Source: Eonycteris spelaea (lineage: Eukaryota; Chordata; Mammalia; Chiroptera; Pteropodidae). Taken from it: a DNA stretch of 64,000 nucleotides. Positions 23,201 through 35,699 of this stretch are shown here, in pieces (within the stretch, counting starts at the first letter, position 1; each line of letters opens with the position of its first letter). Below the pieces are notes generated by a model. That model was not told the DNA's origin and ran no database searches. It worked only from the letters and a program-made list of their open reading frames with translations. The stretch lies in the NCBI GenBank assembly GCA_003508835.1, contig PUFA01000164.1:620001-684000 (forward strand), given 5' to 3'. Position numbers and translations under genes: made by a program.

Positions 23201-23865
23201 AAACCAAATATTTTCTTTAAATGTGCTTTGTATATTTAACAAGATTCAGTGGTAGGTCTAATAAACAATTTTGAGATGATGATAAAATACTTTGAATTAA
23301 CAGCAAAAATTATATGAAAATACCTATATTTTCTATTGGTGACAAATTGCAGTTACTGCTAACATTGCTCTGGTTTGTAATAGAAGGAAGTGCTATGTTG
23401 CAGTTAAATACTAGTGAAAATAACGATGCCTTTTTTTATTATCCAAGTCTTTGGGCCCCTGGATTTGGAGTCATGGATTCCTGGTTAATATGTGAGTTCT
23501 ATGCAGGGTTCCCATAGTCTTTCCTGTAATTTGGTGTTGGTTAAAATCGCTGCAGTCCATTTAATATGCTGTGAAAGCTTTGGCCCTTGAAGGGAACCAG
23601 AGTTTCCAGCCCCAATTAAAGCAGGACTTTTATCTCCTTGGGAAACTAGAAGTTACTATCAAATAGATAGAAAGGGGACGCTACTTGGCTACACTGCTGA
23701 GAAGAATGCAACCCTCAAGGACACGTGAGGCCTGGAGCAGTGAGGAGGAGAGTTGCCATCCACTTCTCTCTTTGGCAGCATCTTAACTCACTTGGGTTTT
23801 CTGTAAGGATTTTTAGGCCTTTTTGGTGCTTATCTTAGGTCTACGAGACCTTCCATTTTCCCTTA
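20241..23865. other. Unassigned, apparently low-repeat DNA
   Basis: About 3.6 kb in which no family, exon or RNA gene was recognised. T-runs lie at 20438-20450 and 22861-22873. The 100-codon plus frame at 22856-23158 begins in a T-run, has no recognisable domain and is not supported as a gene. Confidence 0.4.
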
Positions 23866-23869
23866 CATA

Positions 23870-24450
23870 ATCCCTACGAAACTGGATCTCTTGATGTTTT
23901 CTCGCCTCTCCTTGTGCCTTCCCACCTCTGTGCCTTGGTGTGTGCTGCCCTTGTTCCTGAAGTAATCCCCTTTCCATTACCTTCTGTCACAAGAGTTGGA
24001 ATCTGGTAGGACTGTTGATGGTTTGTTTTATTTCTTTTCCTTCATTAAAATTTCTCCCCGCTCCTACCACACATACAACATATACATACCAGGATAGCTA
24101 CCATTTATTTGTATTGTGAGTATGCACTAATCTTATTGTGGGAAAAATATTTAATATTTATTTTCAAATATTTACCAATCTTTTCAGGCCCTATTTAAAT
24201 CCAACTACCTCTTTGATGTCTCCCCTAATATTTTCAATCCAAAAGGGACTCCCAACCTGAGTTTTCATTGCCTCCTCTGTGCTCATCATATTCTTTCTAG
24301 CATTAGTGTAGACACACTTATTGAATAAATTGCTTAAAGTGTCTTTTCTTCTAGATTGTAAGTCCCTTGAAGAGAGTGCTTATGTGTTTATTTATTGCCA
24401 TATTCTCCCCAGTACTCCCCAGTATCTTGCACGTAATATTCTATTTATTT
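23870..24450 (+). mobile_element. L2 LINE 3' region
   Basis: Sense-strand L2 order: a CTCCTTGTGCCTTCCCACCT and GCTGCCCTTGTTCCTGAA block, then CAACTACCTCTTTGATGTCT, then TAGATTGTAAGTCCCTTGAA and CCCCAGTATCTTGCACGTA. These match the L2 3' coding end and 3'UTR. Confidence 0.7.
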
Positions 24451-27300
24451 TATCATATTCTAATTAGCTAATTATTTAATATGGCACATGGTAAGCACTT
24501 AAGAAAAGCATGTGTGGAAACATTTTGACTATAAGTGAAGATCAATAACACTTTGGATGAAATAATATAAATTTCTCTTGATAAAAGCCACTCTTTACTA
24601 TAGTAAGAGCTGTTTATTAAAAGGTGGGCATTTCTACCCATCTTTCTGCATCAGACTGGCCTCTATACAACAAAGGGAAGGTTTTTTAATCAAATTGGTC
24701 AGGTCATTTTTTTGGGGCTCCATGTTAGGAAGAAAGGGAAATAGGTAGGGCTGTAATCCACCTCTAATCTGGGGACATCAACCATCTCAGATTGTGGTGG
24801 GGGCATATGACAAGTAGGGGGAGAAAATAGGAGCTATCTTGGATCTTTGATCTAAACTGTATTTTCCAGTCTAGCTTTTATAAGAGTCATTTAACTAGGG
24901 GTAGTGAGTGACTTCCTAGCTACTTTTTAAGTTTTACTTTGAGTCTCAGTCTTCTGTTAGATTTTGCACATAACTCCCTCAGTCCAGATTTTCTAAGGGA
25001 GTATGTTTGAACAAGGCAGGAACTGTTTTTTTTTTGGATCTCTTTCCATAATGCCATCAGAATTTTGCCAAAATCTCCCCTCCAACTTAAACATCACAGA
25101 GAAGTACAATGGGAAGTTGACCTCATTCTGTCTATTATATAGGCAGCTGTGTTTTCTGTTTTATATTGGATTTTAGAACATAATGAAAAACTACCCAATT
25201 TCATAATATTAATGGTAGAAAGTACTGTTTGCTAGCTGGAGACTCTCATGGTAGGTTTAGGCCAGATTTTGAGATTTGTGCAGTGAAATGAGATCCAAAT
25301 AACATAAACTGTTCATGGTGGCATTTCTCCTCCATGTTCAGTAATGAAGGAGAGCAGACGGGGCTCATTGGTGTGTGTTTGCTCTACCTTGATGAGGTAA
25401 TGAAAGATTCCTTGAGTAGAGCTACAAGTTCTGTATACAGCTCTGCAACTGGCAGTGGCGGTATCACTGTGGCATTTCCAGGTGACTATGCTCTTTGTGT
25501 ATACCTCGTTTATGTGCAATAAACTCTACATTATTTCTGTTTATATTTTCTTTTGCTGGCTGGAGCTGTCACCTGGTTTTAGAACTTAATCCCACTGTGA
25601 TATAAATGATTAGGATGATAATCCTCCAACATCACAGAAAAATGCAAGTACAGAGTATCCATGGCATGGTTTTATAATATCTCAAATGTTTATAATTTAA
25701 TCTTTGTATATAACAAACGACATTTTTGTGTTTCCCTCCTCTTTGGAACATCATCCCCTCAGCAGCAGGTAATAGTCATGGAAGCTGGGGACTAGTTTAA
25801 CCAGATGGCAATATCTAGGGTTTAACTCAGCAGTTAAAATCTTGAGTGAAAGTTTCTTATGATTTCTTAAATATTTTGTCATTTTTTTTTTTTGTCCAGT
25901 CATACATTGTATAAATCGAGTGAAACAGAAAGGAGATTGTGGTAAGTTAGAAATGACACTGATCTCCAAGGACATAATTTTTTCACCTGTAATAATTTGT
26001 TTTAAAGTAAACGAGCTTTTAAATAAGTTTAGAGGCCTGAATTACTTCTACAGAAAAAACTATTTTGTTGAATTTATATTCCTGTCCTTTTCTTCCAACA
26101 CGAAATTGTAAGCGGTTTTTAGAATACTAGTGAAACTAGAGAAGCAAATAGCATGCTAGACATAAATAGGCTTGGTCTTATAAGGTATTGTACAGTAAGA
26201 AAACATTATTTGTCCATATTGGAAATGGCTAAGTGAGAAAATAATGGACTTTTGCACTGGACTCTAAGAAAAGTTAACCAGAGAGCTCCAGACTTGTATA
26301 TCCAATTGCCTTTTCATGTCTCCTGCTGTATATCTCAAAGGCAACTCAATTTATCACACTAGAAACCAGACTTTAGTCTCTTGCCTCAAACCTAGTCATT
26401 ATATTATATTCCTTCCTTGGTGAAAGGTATCACTCTTCAACCAGTGAAATGTGGGAGAATAATGTATTGAAACTTTGAATTGTGTCTTTTCTCCTCATGT
26501 TTTTCCTTCCCAGTTTATTTAAAAATGGTGTAACTCTTTTATACAGTAAGAATCTCTCAATGTGACTCCAAGCCTCAGGGATCTTGGCTGTGCCTGAAGT
26601 AGAATGGCCTGGAGTCTAAGGCTGGTCTTTGGAAATAGCTTAAGCCGTTTTTTGGAGAAAGGAGTTGAGAAGGGGAAGGCTTTAGAGGACCAGGAGAGAA
26701 AATGGAGAATAACCTATCTAGAAAGAGAGGAGAGAAGTCTGTGAGGATTTCTGCAGGGGACATGGGTGGTAACTTCCTGGCTATGCCCCTAAAAATGGAT
26801 GGCCCTCTGAAGAATGACTGTATGTCCTTAGGGAGGCTGAATTCTGCCACATCAAAGTTCCTGTGACCTGGAAAGAGTAATACTGCAGGAGCCAAAGGGA
26901 TGAAGGAGACCAGAACAAAGGACAGCTCAGTAGTTACCAGGGTGGAGAGAGAACTACTGAACAAGCAGGGGGACTATTTGACAACAACTCTGAGGAAGAG
27001 CCAGTATGGCTGGAGGAGAGAGCAAGGTGGACAGTAGTACAAAATAAACTGGAGAGAGAACCTCTTTTGAACATAGGCCTGCTCTGATAATCTACTCAGC
27101 ATGAAGCTTCTTAGAATAAGAATGCTGGGTTAGTTTCGTCTATTATCCCCCTTAAGAAAATGATTCTCTTCCTGAAAATAAATTCCATGAGGCCTTCTCA
27201 TCTACTCCTGTCTTCCTTTCTTTCCTCCCTCTTCTCTTCCTTTCCTTTCTTTCTTTCTTCTATTGAAGTATGCCCACAACCGATACTTACAGAGGTCTGT
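24451..27300. other. Unassigned DNA
   Basis: No repeat or gene was named. The 129-codon minus frame at 26964-26575 runs antisense to a G/A-rich stretch; it is proline/serine-rich, shows no domain and is most likely a chance frame. T-run at 25880-25892. Confidence 0.4.
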
Positions 27301-27307
27301 GTGGGAA

Positions 27308-27580
27308 ACAGAAGTATTAAACTCTACCACTTAATAATTGTGTGACTCTGGGTAAGCTACCTAATCAAGCTAAGCCCTCATTTTACTCATTAATAAAGGG
27401 AATAATACTGGTCTTAAGAGGACCATTGAGAGGAATTCTGTCGGAGAAGCACTTTTCACAGAATCTGGCTCAATAGATGGGAATCATCATCACGGTTTGC
27501 TGTGTCTTCTGACAGGCAGTAGACACTGGGGACTCAGTCGTAAACAAGTCAAGATTCCTGATCTCATGAAACTTTCATAA
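27308..27580 (+). repeat. MIR SINE followed by L2-like 3' end
   Basis: MIR core: ATTGTGTGACTCTGGGTAAG, then TCATTTTACTCATTAATAAAGGG. Immediately after, 27500-27580 carries CACTGGGGACTCAGTCGTAAAC and GATCTCATGAAACTTT, resembling the antisense L2 3'UTR. Confidence 0.65.
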
Positions 27581-27589
27581 CACTTTTTG

Positions 27590-28373
27590 CTTTCACATCA
27601 GCTTCAACTCTGGTCCCACGTGTCTACTAGCTAGGCTCTAATAAACTCATTTCTGAATAAGTATATTCTTATACTCTTATAATAAAATTTCCAAAGAATA
27701 ACAAGTAATTTTTAAAGGCTTACGTAAAAATGAATCTATTGTGAAGTATTTTATTAAAGCAGGAGGAAATTTTCAGTAGGTTAAAAAAATATTACCTGTG
27801 CTTTTTTGTTGTTGTTCTTGAAGTTTACATAAAACATGAATGTGAACTTTTAACAGAATTTGAACTTTTGAATATATATAAATTTTTTTTAGGCTGAAAA
27901 CTGAAATAAAAATCACTGGTAACACATAGGCCTCTGATAGATGACACTTGGCTATTACATTACTCTATCCTCTCTGTTTGGAAATTCTTGCATTATTTCA
28001 TCCAAAATCCCTGTGGTATTTAATTATGTTCCACACAGAAGTAAGTTTGCAATGAAGCTAATAAAATTAAGTTCTAAGACTCCTTACTTGCACTGGACCT
28101 TCTAAGATTCTGTTCCTAATTTTGTTACTGTAATTTTCTATTATTTTTCTTAAGAAATAATTACTTACGTTCAGACTCCACAAAAGCTGGAACTGCTCCT
28201 GGTTCCCCACAAAAAGCTTCTTTTACCTTGGTGGGAGGTGGAGCTATTGTTCTTACGATGTTTTCTCTAAAGTGAAACTTGTGGCTGGCTATGTCAACGC
28301 GTTTATCCCCCTCCTCATGCATCTAATGATGCTTATATTTCACTGCTTTATCTGGGGATCTCCCTGTGATTAC
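27590..28373. other. Unassigned AT-rich DNA
   Basis: No family recognised. Confidence 0.4.
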
Positions 28374-28374
28374 G

Positions 28375-28440
28375 AAAAAAAAAAAAAAAAAACCCAAAAA
28401 AAACCCGAATAGTCATACACACACACACATATACACACAC
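28375..28440 (+). repeat. A-run and (CA)n simple repeat
   Basis: An 18-base A-run (28375-28392), then CCC/A-run repeats, then CA/TA repeats to about 28440, directly before the 3' end of an antisense L1. Confidence 0.85.
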
Positions 28441-28449
28441 AATTACAAG

Positions 28450-29989
28450 CAATTCTGCAAAATATTTTTTTGTTTAAGGTACATAGTAAAAACCTAAATA
28501 TCCCTTTCAGGCCTCCCCTCACACAATTCTATTCTTCCAAGAGAACCATTGTTAACCATTTGTGCCTATCTTTCCAGATCTCTTTCTCTATATTTGCATA
28601 TATGTAAACTTGAAACATTTTATACTAAAATTGTATATTCTGTTAATAAACAATCATACTATATACATAGCTCTGCAAGACTTTTTACTTAGCAATATAT
28701 CTAGTCTATCTTTCCAATCAGTACATAAAGCTCTAATTTATTCTTTTTAAATCTTAGGTAATTTTCATTGATTTTTTAAATTAGCCATTCAACAATCGAT
28801 AATAATCAAGTTATTTCTCATTTTTACCACTACATATATCACTGTAACAAACATCTATGTACATAGATTTGTTTTGATATTTGCGTAAATAGTTCTTTGA
28901 GATAGATTCTTAAGAGAAGAACTGCTGGATTTTACTTAATTATTGCCAAATTGCTCTCTTGCAGTCTGTACCAGTTGTATTACCACTAATGATATATTTC
29001 TGTTGAATTTACCACCAGGAGTGGAATTGTGGGGTCCTAGGTAATGCATATGTTTGTTTGAATTTAGATTTTGCCAAACAGTATTCTGACATTTTTCACC
29101 AACTTACATTCCCACCAGCAATATGTAAAAGTTCTAATTGCGCTATAACTTTGCCAATATTTGGTATTGTCACATTCTAAAATTTTTGTCATTATGTTGG
29201 GTATATTGTAATATCTTATTTTTATTTTATTCTTTATTTTTGCATGACTAAGGTAGTTAACCACCTTTCTAGATGTTTACTGGCCACTGGGAACATTTCC
29301 TTGTAAACTTTAAGTTTTTTGCCCATTTTTAAAACAAATTAGGCTCTCTTATTTTTATTGATTCGTAGGATACAAATCTTCTTATACATGGATTGTATAG
29401 ATCCTCTATTCTACTGGTTGCCTTTTCATTGTTTTAATGATGTCTGTTGATGAGCAAGTTTTTCATTTCAGTGTAGTCCAATTTATCTGTCTCTTATTTT
29501 ATGGTTACTGATCTTCGTGCCCCATTTAAGAAATCTCTGCCTACCCTTGAGGTGATGAAAATGTCTTCTATGTTATCTTCTAGATGTTTTATGGTTTTAC
29601 ATTTCACATTGAGATCTATAATCCACCCAATGTTGATTTTATTGTATGATATAAGCTAGGAGTCAAGATTTATTTTATTCTCTATGAATATTCAATTTAT
29701 GCAGCACCATTTATTGAAAAGACCATTTTTCACCCACTGTTCTATGATGTCACTTCATAAATCAAGTGACTGTTGGTCAACTAACTAATCTATTCTGTTG
29801 GTTTATTTCTCTATCCCAGTGACATTATCATACTTTCTTAATTAAGGAGCTGTATAATAAGTCTTGATATCTGATAGTGTATGTCCTCCAATTTTGTTCT
29901 TCAAAATTGTCTAACCTATAATTGACACTGCATTTTCCATATAAATTTTGGAAACAACTTTTAATTTTTCACAAAAAAATTTGGAATTT
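28450..29989 (-). mobile_element. L1 3'UTR and ORF2 C-terminus, antisense
   Basis: Reverse-complement L1: AAACATCTATGTACATAGA, ATTCCCACCAGCAATATG, GCCCATTTTTAAAACAAATT, AGTTTTTCATTTCAGTGTAG-like, CAGCACCATTTATTGAAAAG and TCTATCCCAGTGACATTATC. An L1M-type copy. It stops at about 29989, where another L1 begins. Confidence 0.85.
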
Positions 29990-31985
29990 TGTTAACAGCT
30001 TTATTGAAACATAACCAACATATAATAAACAGTACATATTCAAAGTGTAGTTTTATAAGTTTGATATATGAAAACACCTGCAATGACATAACCTAGATCA
30101 AAATAATTACACATCCATCACACCCAAAATGTTCCTTGTACTCTTTGTAATCTCTCCATCCCAGCCTTCTCAGAGCCCCCAAAACACAAACAACACTAAT
30201 AATACAGATTATATATATTCATTTGCATGTTCTAGAATATTATATAAGTAGAATCATAAAGTATATGCATATATATATATTTTCGACCTAACTACTTTCA
30301 CTCAGAATACTTATTTTATGTTTCATCCATTCTGTTATTTATCAATAGTTCATGCCTTTTTACTGCTAAATAGCATTGAATTGTATAGATTTGTTTATCT
30401 ATTCATCTATTGATGGACATTTGGGTTGTTTCCAGTTTGGGGCTATTATAAATAAATCTACTGAAAACGTTCATGTGCAAGTCTTCAAACAAACATACTT
30501 TTATTTTTCTTGAGTAAATTACCTAAGAGTAGAATGGTTAGGTCTTTAGTAGTTGTATGTTGAACTTTTTAGGAAACTGCCAAACTGTTTTACATATTGG
30601 TTAACCATTTTACATCTCCACCAATAATATAGAAGAATTCCAACTGCTCAACATTTTCAACCAAAACTTGATATGATCAACATATTTTATTTTAGGCATC
30701 CTAATAAATGTGAACTTAGTTTGTACTTTCCTAATGACTAACAATGTTGAGCATCTTTTTATATACTTATCTGCCACCTGTGTATTTGATTTGCTAAAAT
30801 GTCCACTCAAATACTTTATCTAGTTTTTATTAGTTTATTTTCTTATTCTTGAGTTTTGAGAATTATTTATATATTGTGCAAATAAAGCCTTATCGAATAC
30901 ATGCTTTGCAATATTTTCTTCCTGTTTGTGGCTTGTTTATTCTTTTAAGAACGTATTTCGAATAGCAGAACTTCTTAATTTTTATGCAACTGTATATTCA
31001 ATTTGTCTATCTTGACTTCAATCCTTTACTCTCTTGATTATTGTAGCATTTTAATAAGTCCTGAAGTCATGTAAATGTTAGTTCTCCAACATTGTTCTTT
31101 CTCCAAGTCATTTTGGCTATTCTAGGCCCTTTACATTTCCACATAGATTTTAGAATATGCTTGTCAATTTCCGGGGGGTGGGGGGGTGGGGAGGAAGCTT
31201 GGTGGAATTTTGATTGTGATTACATTTAATCTACAGGTCAATTTAGGGAGAATTAACATCTGAACAAAATTGAGTCTTCCGATCCATAAACATGGTATAT
31301 TGCTCCATTTGTACCCTTTAACATGTCCTTTAATATATTTTAGCAATATTTTGTCATCTTCAGTATATGAGTCTTATATACCTTTTGACAGATGTATCTA
31401 ATTATTTCATATTTTTGATGTTATTGTAAATGGTACTTCTTTTGTAAATTACAATTTCAATATCTTCATTGCTGGTCTATTAGAAATATAACTAATTTTT
31501 GTATTTGCTTTTTTCCCCTGTAACATTGCTAAACATTTATTAGTTCTAATAGCTTTTCTGTAGATTCCCTGGACATTTGTATGCAGACAATCGTGTAGTC
31601 TGTGAATGCAAAGAATTTTTCTTCTTTCTTTACAATCTGGATGCCTTCTTTTCTTTTCCTTGCCTTATTACACTGACTAGATTTTTCACTACAGTTTTGA
31701 ATAGAAGTGGTGAAAATGTACATTCTTTATTTGTTCATGTTGTTAGAAGGAAAATATTTAGTCTCTTACCATTAAGTATGATGTTCTCTGAAAGTATTTT
31801 GTAGATGCCTCTAATCAGGTTGGGAAGATTCTCTTCTATTCTTAATCTTCAACTTTAAAAAAAAAAAAATCAGGTATGGATGTTGGATTTTGTCAAATGC
31901 TTTTGCTTTATTTATTGTTGATATGGTCAATTACATTGATTTTTGCCTGGTAGAATTGTGATTGGGATTTTATGAAACCTTTAAA
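29990..31985 (-). mobile_element. Second L1, 3'UTR to mid-ORF2, antisense
   Basis: Begins with the L1 3'UTR-like GCTTTATTGAAACATAACC and TACATATTCAAAGTGTAG, then CTATTGATGGACATTTGGG again and GGAAACTGCCAAACTGTTTT. It continues through TATTGTGCAAATAAAGCC, CATTTTGGCTATTCTAGGCCC and AATTTTGATTGTGATTACAT into the RT-thumb region to about 31985. The repeat of 3'UTR and C-terminal phrases shows this is a separate copy joined to the first. Confidence 0.85.
31173..31194 (+). repeat. G-rich run inside antisense L1
   Basis: Three runs of 6, 7 and 4 G separated by single T, then AGG. It replaces a stretch that is normally A-rich in L1. It could form a G-quadruplex. Confidence 0.9.
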
Positions 31986-32184
31986 AAATAAAGAAGCTTA
32001 ATATCTTTACAATAATGAGTTCTTCAATTTATGAATCTTGATAATGGTTTGAGTTTTCTGTGTGGCAGTCTTGGACATTTTTCTTCCCCCCTCTCCTACC
32101 CTCTTCCTTCATTCATTCCTCCATCTTCTTCCTTCATCTTTTGTCTTCTATTAAAATAGACTGCATACATAGTTATTTTTAAAA
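31986..32184. other. Unassigned DNA with C/T-rich tract
   Basis: A CTTCCCCCCTCTCC and TTCATTCATTCCTCC tract at about 32082-32140. Confidence 0.4.
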
Positions 32185-32400
32185 TATGTCCACATATTTT
32201 TGGCACTCCTTCCATCAAAGGTGGGATAATGTCTCCTTCTGCTGCATCTAGGCTTGGCTGGGTGACTTGATGCAACCAACAAATGCAGTAGAAGTGATGC
32301 TGTGTAACTTTTCAGGCTAGGTCAGAAAATGCCAAATCTCATCATGAACATTCTCTTTTAAATTATGACATTAAATTATCTTTAGTAATTCAGCCTTTAC
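32185..32400 (+). mobile_element. MLT1-like LTR fragment (ERVL-MaLR)
   Basis: Blocks CACATATTTTTGGCACTCCT, GGCTTGGCTGGGTGACTTG, CAACCAACAAATGCAGTAG and AGTGATGCTGTGTAACTT match the opening of a common MaLR-type LTR. Only the first part is present. Confidence 0.55.
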
Positions 32401-32544
32401 GATGGGGCCTGGCACTAGACTCTATAAATATCTTTAAAATAATTTTAAAATAGTGTTGTATTATACCTCCATGCATAAGGTTGAAAGTGGTGAAATCAGG
32501 ATGGGAGTTAGATGGGAGAGGGGAGTGGAACAACTTTGTGAAGG

Positions 32545-32650
32545 AAATGTTTTTATTATAATTCTACATATGGGAAAACTAAGGCCTGAAGAGGTAAGTT
32601 ACTTGTCCATGTAAAGGGAGAGTCATATTTCAAGCCTGCAAGCCATATCT
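32545..32650 (-). repeat. MIR SINE fragment, antisense
   Basis: TATGGGAAAACTAAGGCC, then AGGTAAGTTACTTGTCCATG is the MIR core on the reverse strand. Confidence 0.65.
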
Positions 32651-33065
32651 AGTTTCAATGTTCTTGTTCTTTCCTCATTATGCTTATTAGAGGCAGGCGG
32701 AATACCTCACCAAGGAGTACAGAATTGATATGCCATATTTTCCCAGAGGACATTTTATTCAAGGATAATTAATTTAAATTTCAAAATATGCATGATATAT
32801 GATGAAGTAAAATAATTTTCCATCTTTTAAAAAGATAAAATACAGGAATTCAAAGAAATATTATTTTTGCAACTGCTTATTTGGGGCTATGACTCCAAAA
32901 TCATCAATTTACATTCTCTCTTTTGGTAGGAATTTTCAAGATTCATTATGATGTGCCTTATTACTTCTGATCCATGGAAACATGATTTTTTTTTTTTTTA
33001 GCCATGATTTGCAGGGCACTAATTATGCAATTCTAAATATTACTAAGTCCCTTTTGGTTTCTGGT

Positions 33066-33260
33066 ATCTGCCAAATACTATGCTTATCACTGTTCCTCAC
33101 TTAGACTTATAACGTCCCTTCAAAGTAGGCAATATTACATCATATTCTAGGTGAAGCATCTGATCCTTAGAGGCTAAGCAATTTACCTATATTTTAAAAG
33201 GGTAAAGATTCAATATTAGGTCTGGCTGTCTCTCAGGACTGTGCTCTTAACCCTTAATAC
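33066..33260 (-). repeat. MIR SINE, antisense
   Basis: TGCCAAATACTATGCTTATC, ACTTATAACGTCCCTTCAAA, GGCTAAGCAATTTACCTA and GGACTGTGCTCTTAACCC follow the full antisense MIR order. Confidence 0.75.
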
Positions 33261-34360
33261 TGTTTAATCAAAGGATTTTGTGAGAGTTCTCTGTATAAGT
33301 CATAGGGGTGGGAATAGTAGATGTAAATATGGGCAATACTTGATTAGATTCAAGTATAGCCTAATTGTGCATTCCAATGTGGTTGAAAATAGGACTATTC
33401 TGTACAAGTTAGATCTCTGATCTCCCTGGATAGAACTGATAATTGCTTCAGAGCGTACTTTTCAGCTCCTCTCTGATTGGCCAGCTTGTTTGTGGTGAGG
33501 TATCATACCTATGCACACATCTGTTTAGCCATCTGTAGTGTAAAATGTTGTCAATCATTCTTACTTAAGGGAAACCATTGGATTTTAGTTTTGGAAAATT
33601 ACTGTCCTAAAGAAGGATAAAACAGGATGCCAGTAGTAAAGATATTTTAACAATATATCTTACTTTAGATGAATTCCTGATTATACGGATTATAAACTTA
33701 GCATTTTAAAGAACATGCTCTCTCAACCTATGAAAGCAGTTCATTTTATGTATCTGAATCACTAGGTCATATGTTTTCCTTCCGAAGACAGCGTGTATTA
33801 TCAAGTCTGATAGTCAAAGTTCTCAGACCAAATGAAACCTGTTTTTGGTAGCTGTGATTGTGGTAGAGAATGGTGGCTGGTAAAAAGGGGTATATGAGCC
33901 ATAACCTTGCTGGTAATTCACCAGTTTCTTAGAAAACCCACCAGTTTAGTGAAGTAATAAGTCTTCTAGTTGATGATTTATGTTTTTTAAAAAAAGGCTT
34001 GAAATGATTACACACACCATCTCCACACTCCCTCTACTGTTACCAAACCAATGCACTTTGAACAACTTTATCTCCCATTACATCCAATCAGTGCAGATTA
34101 CCTTTTCAGATTTATTTGAGTCCTCTATCACAAATTTTGAGTAAGTCTCCATAGGGAGATTTTATTTTAACTTCTAGTGATGATTCTCAAAGCTGAAGGA
34201 ACTAGACGGGGTCAGGAGACCCAGGGCTACTTCTTATTACAGATGTTCAGTTTGGGCTCATTTGGATGTATTTTCATTATTTCCTGGCTACCTTTGCAGG
34301 CAGAATTCACAGCTTGAAGTTATATAAATGGAAACTACTTCTAGTGACATGATGTGACCT
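33261..34360. other. Unassigned DNA
   Basis: No family, exon or RNA gene recognised. Confidence 0.4.
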
Positions 34361-34361
34361 T

Positions 34362-35235
34362 CCTCCTCAAAACTGGACCTTTTCCCAGTCACAATGAATA
34401 GGGCTGTCATCTGCCCAGTGGCTCATGCCAGAAACCTAGTAGCTATTCTGTTACCTTCTACTTCCCCTGGCTATTTTAAATCTATTACAAAGTTCTTCTA
34501 TTTAGTCTGGAATAGCCCCTTAGGTAGCCTCTCTCCTTGTTTCCTCTTCCAATCGGTATCCTCCACATTGTAGTCAGAATGATAGTCTCGAAAATTATCA
34601 ATTAATATATCGTCTCACAAATATGTTTTTAGAGCCTACTATGTGTAAAAGATACAGTAGGGAAAAAGATAACAAGATGGGTAAAGTTTTTCCATCATGA
34701 AAATGCAAGACAAATTATATCAGGCCTCTCTCCCAATTCCCTATACCCCCAAATTCATATTAAAATACTTTGATAGATTTCTAGTTGTTTTTAAGATAAA
34801 AACCACAATATCTCTAATAGCTTACATAATCAGGTCCCCATCCCTCTACATTCACCTTTTGTCAACATTCGCTTCACTCTAACCACCTAGCCTAATTTCT
34901 GTTCCTTAATTATGCTATCTGCTATGCCACTTCAAGGCCTTTACACAGGCTCTCCTTTTTGCCCAGAATACTTTCAGCCCCACCACCCACATCAGCCCTC
35001 AGATCTCAGTTCAAATGTCTCTTCCCAGATCCATCAGACTAGGTCACACACTTAAATTATATAAAAGTTTCTTTTGTGGCAGTCATCACGTTATTCTTGG
35101 GAATTAACTGATATGACTTTAACCTCCACAAGTCCCGAAGACCAAGGTTTTTGCTCACCATGTGTAACCCTAGAGGCCAGCATACTTCATGGGTAATAAG
35201 TGTTCAAAATGATATTTTCTAAGTAAATAATTGTT
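34362..35235 (+). mobile_element. L2 LINE C-terminal region with nested fragment
   Basis: Sense L2 phrases in order: CAGTGGCTCATGCCAGAAACC, GTAGTCAGAATGATAGTC, TTAAGATAAAAACCACAATA, CTTACATAATCAGGTCCCC, CAAGGCCTTTACACAGGCT, TTTTTGCCCAGAATAC and CAGTTCAAATGTCTCTTCCC. About 110 bases near 34590-34700 (AGAGCCTACTATGTGTAAAA) are opposite-orientation L2 3'UTR- or MIR-like sequence inserted in it. The short plus frame at 34697 is the remnant ORF2 C-terminus. Confidence 0.8.
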
Positions 35236-35239
35236 TGAA

Positions 35240-35695
35240 CAAAACTCTTACGTGGGCCCTTTCATCTTTCTAGTCCACTTGGTTGGCCACATATATTGGA
35301 TAACATAAAGGTTCTTGCAATGAACCATTCTAAAGAAGCAATTCCATCTTTTCCAATTATTAGCAAGTTATCACACCCTCTGAGGCACTCAGTGTTGGCA
35401 CCAATATCAAAAGGCGTTTTAAGGATTAAATAGAACAATGACAAAAACACTTAGCCATTAGTGATGGCATGGCGATAAGCATTCAATATGTATTAGCAAA
35501 ATAGTTCAAAATAAGTAATAAGTTCATTTTAACATGCTTACATGGCCTATGTCTGCACTCATAAAGTAACAGCACTTAATTTTCCTGCTGTCAGTTATTA
35601 TATGTAGACAAGTGTTCCATAGAAGGACTTCAGATATCCTAAGTATCATTCTTCTTATTATTTTGGACTCCACTTACATTCAGAAGGATTAACTG
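35240..35695. other. Unassigned DNA
   Basis: Nothing recognised. Confidence 0.4.
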
Positions 35696-35699
35696 TTGG

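Noticed and set aside
26575..26964. 129-codon minus frame
   Set aside because: It has no recognisable domain; its proline/serine bias fits the antisense of a G/A-rich tract.
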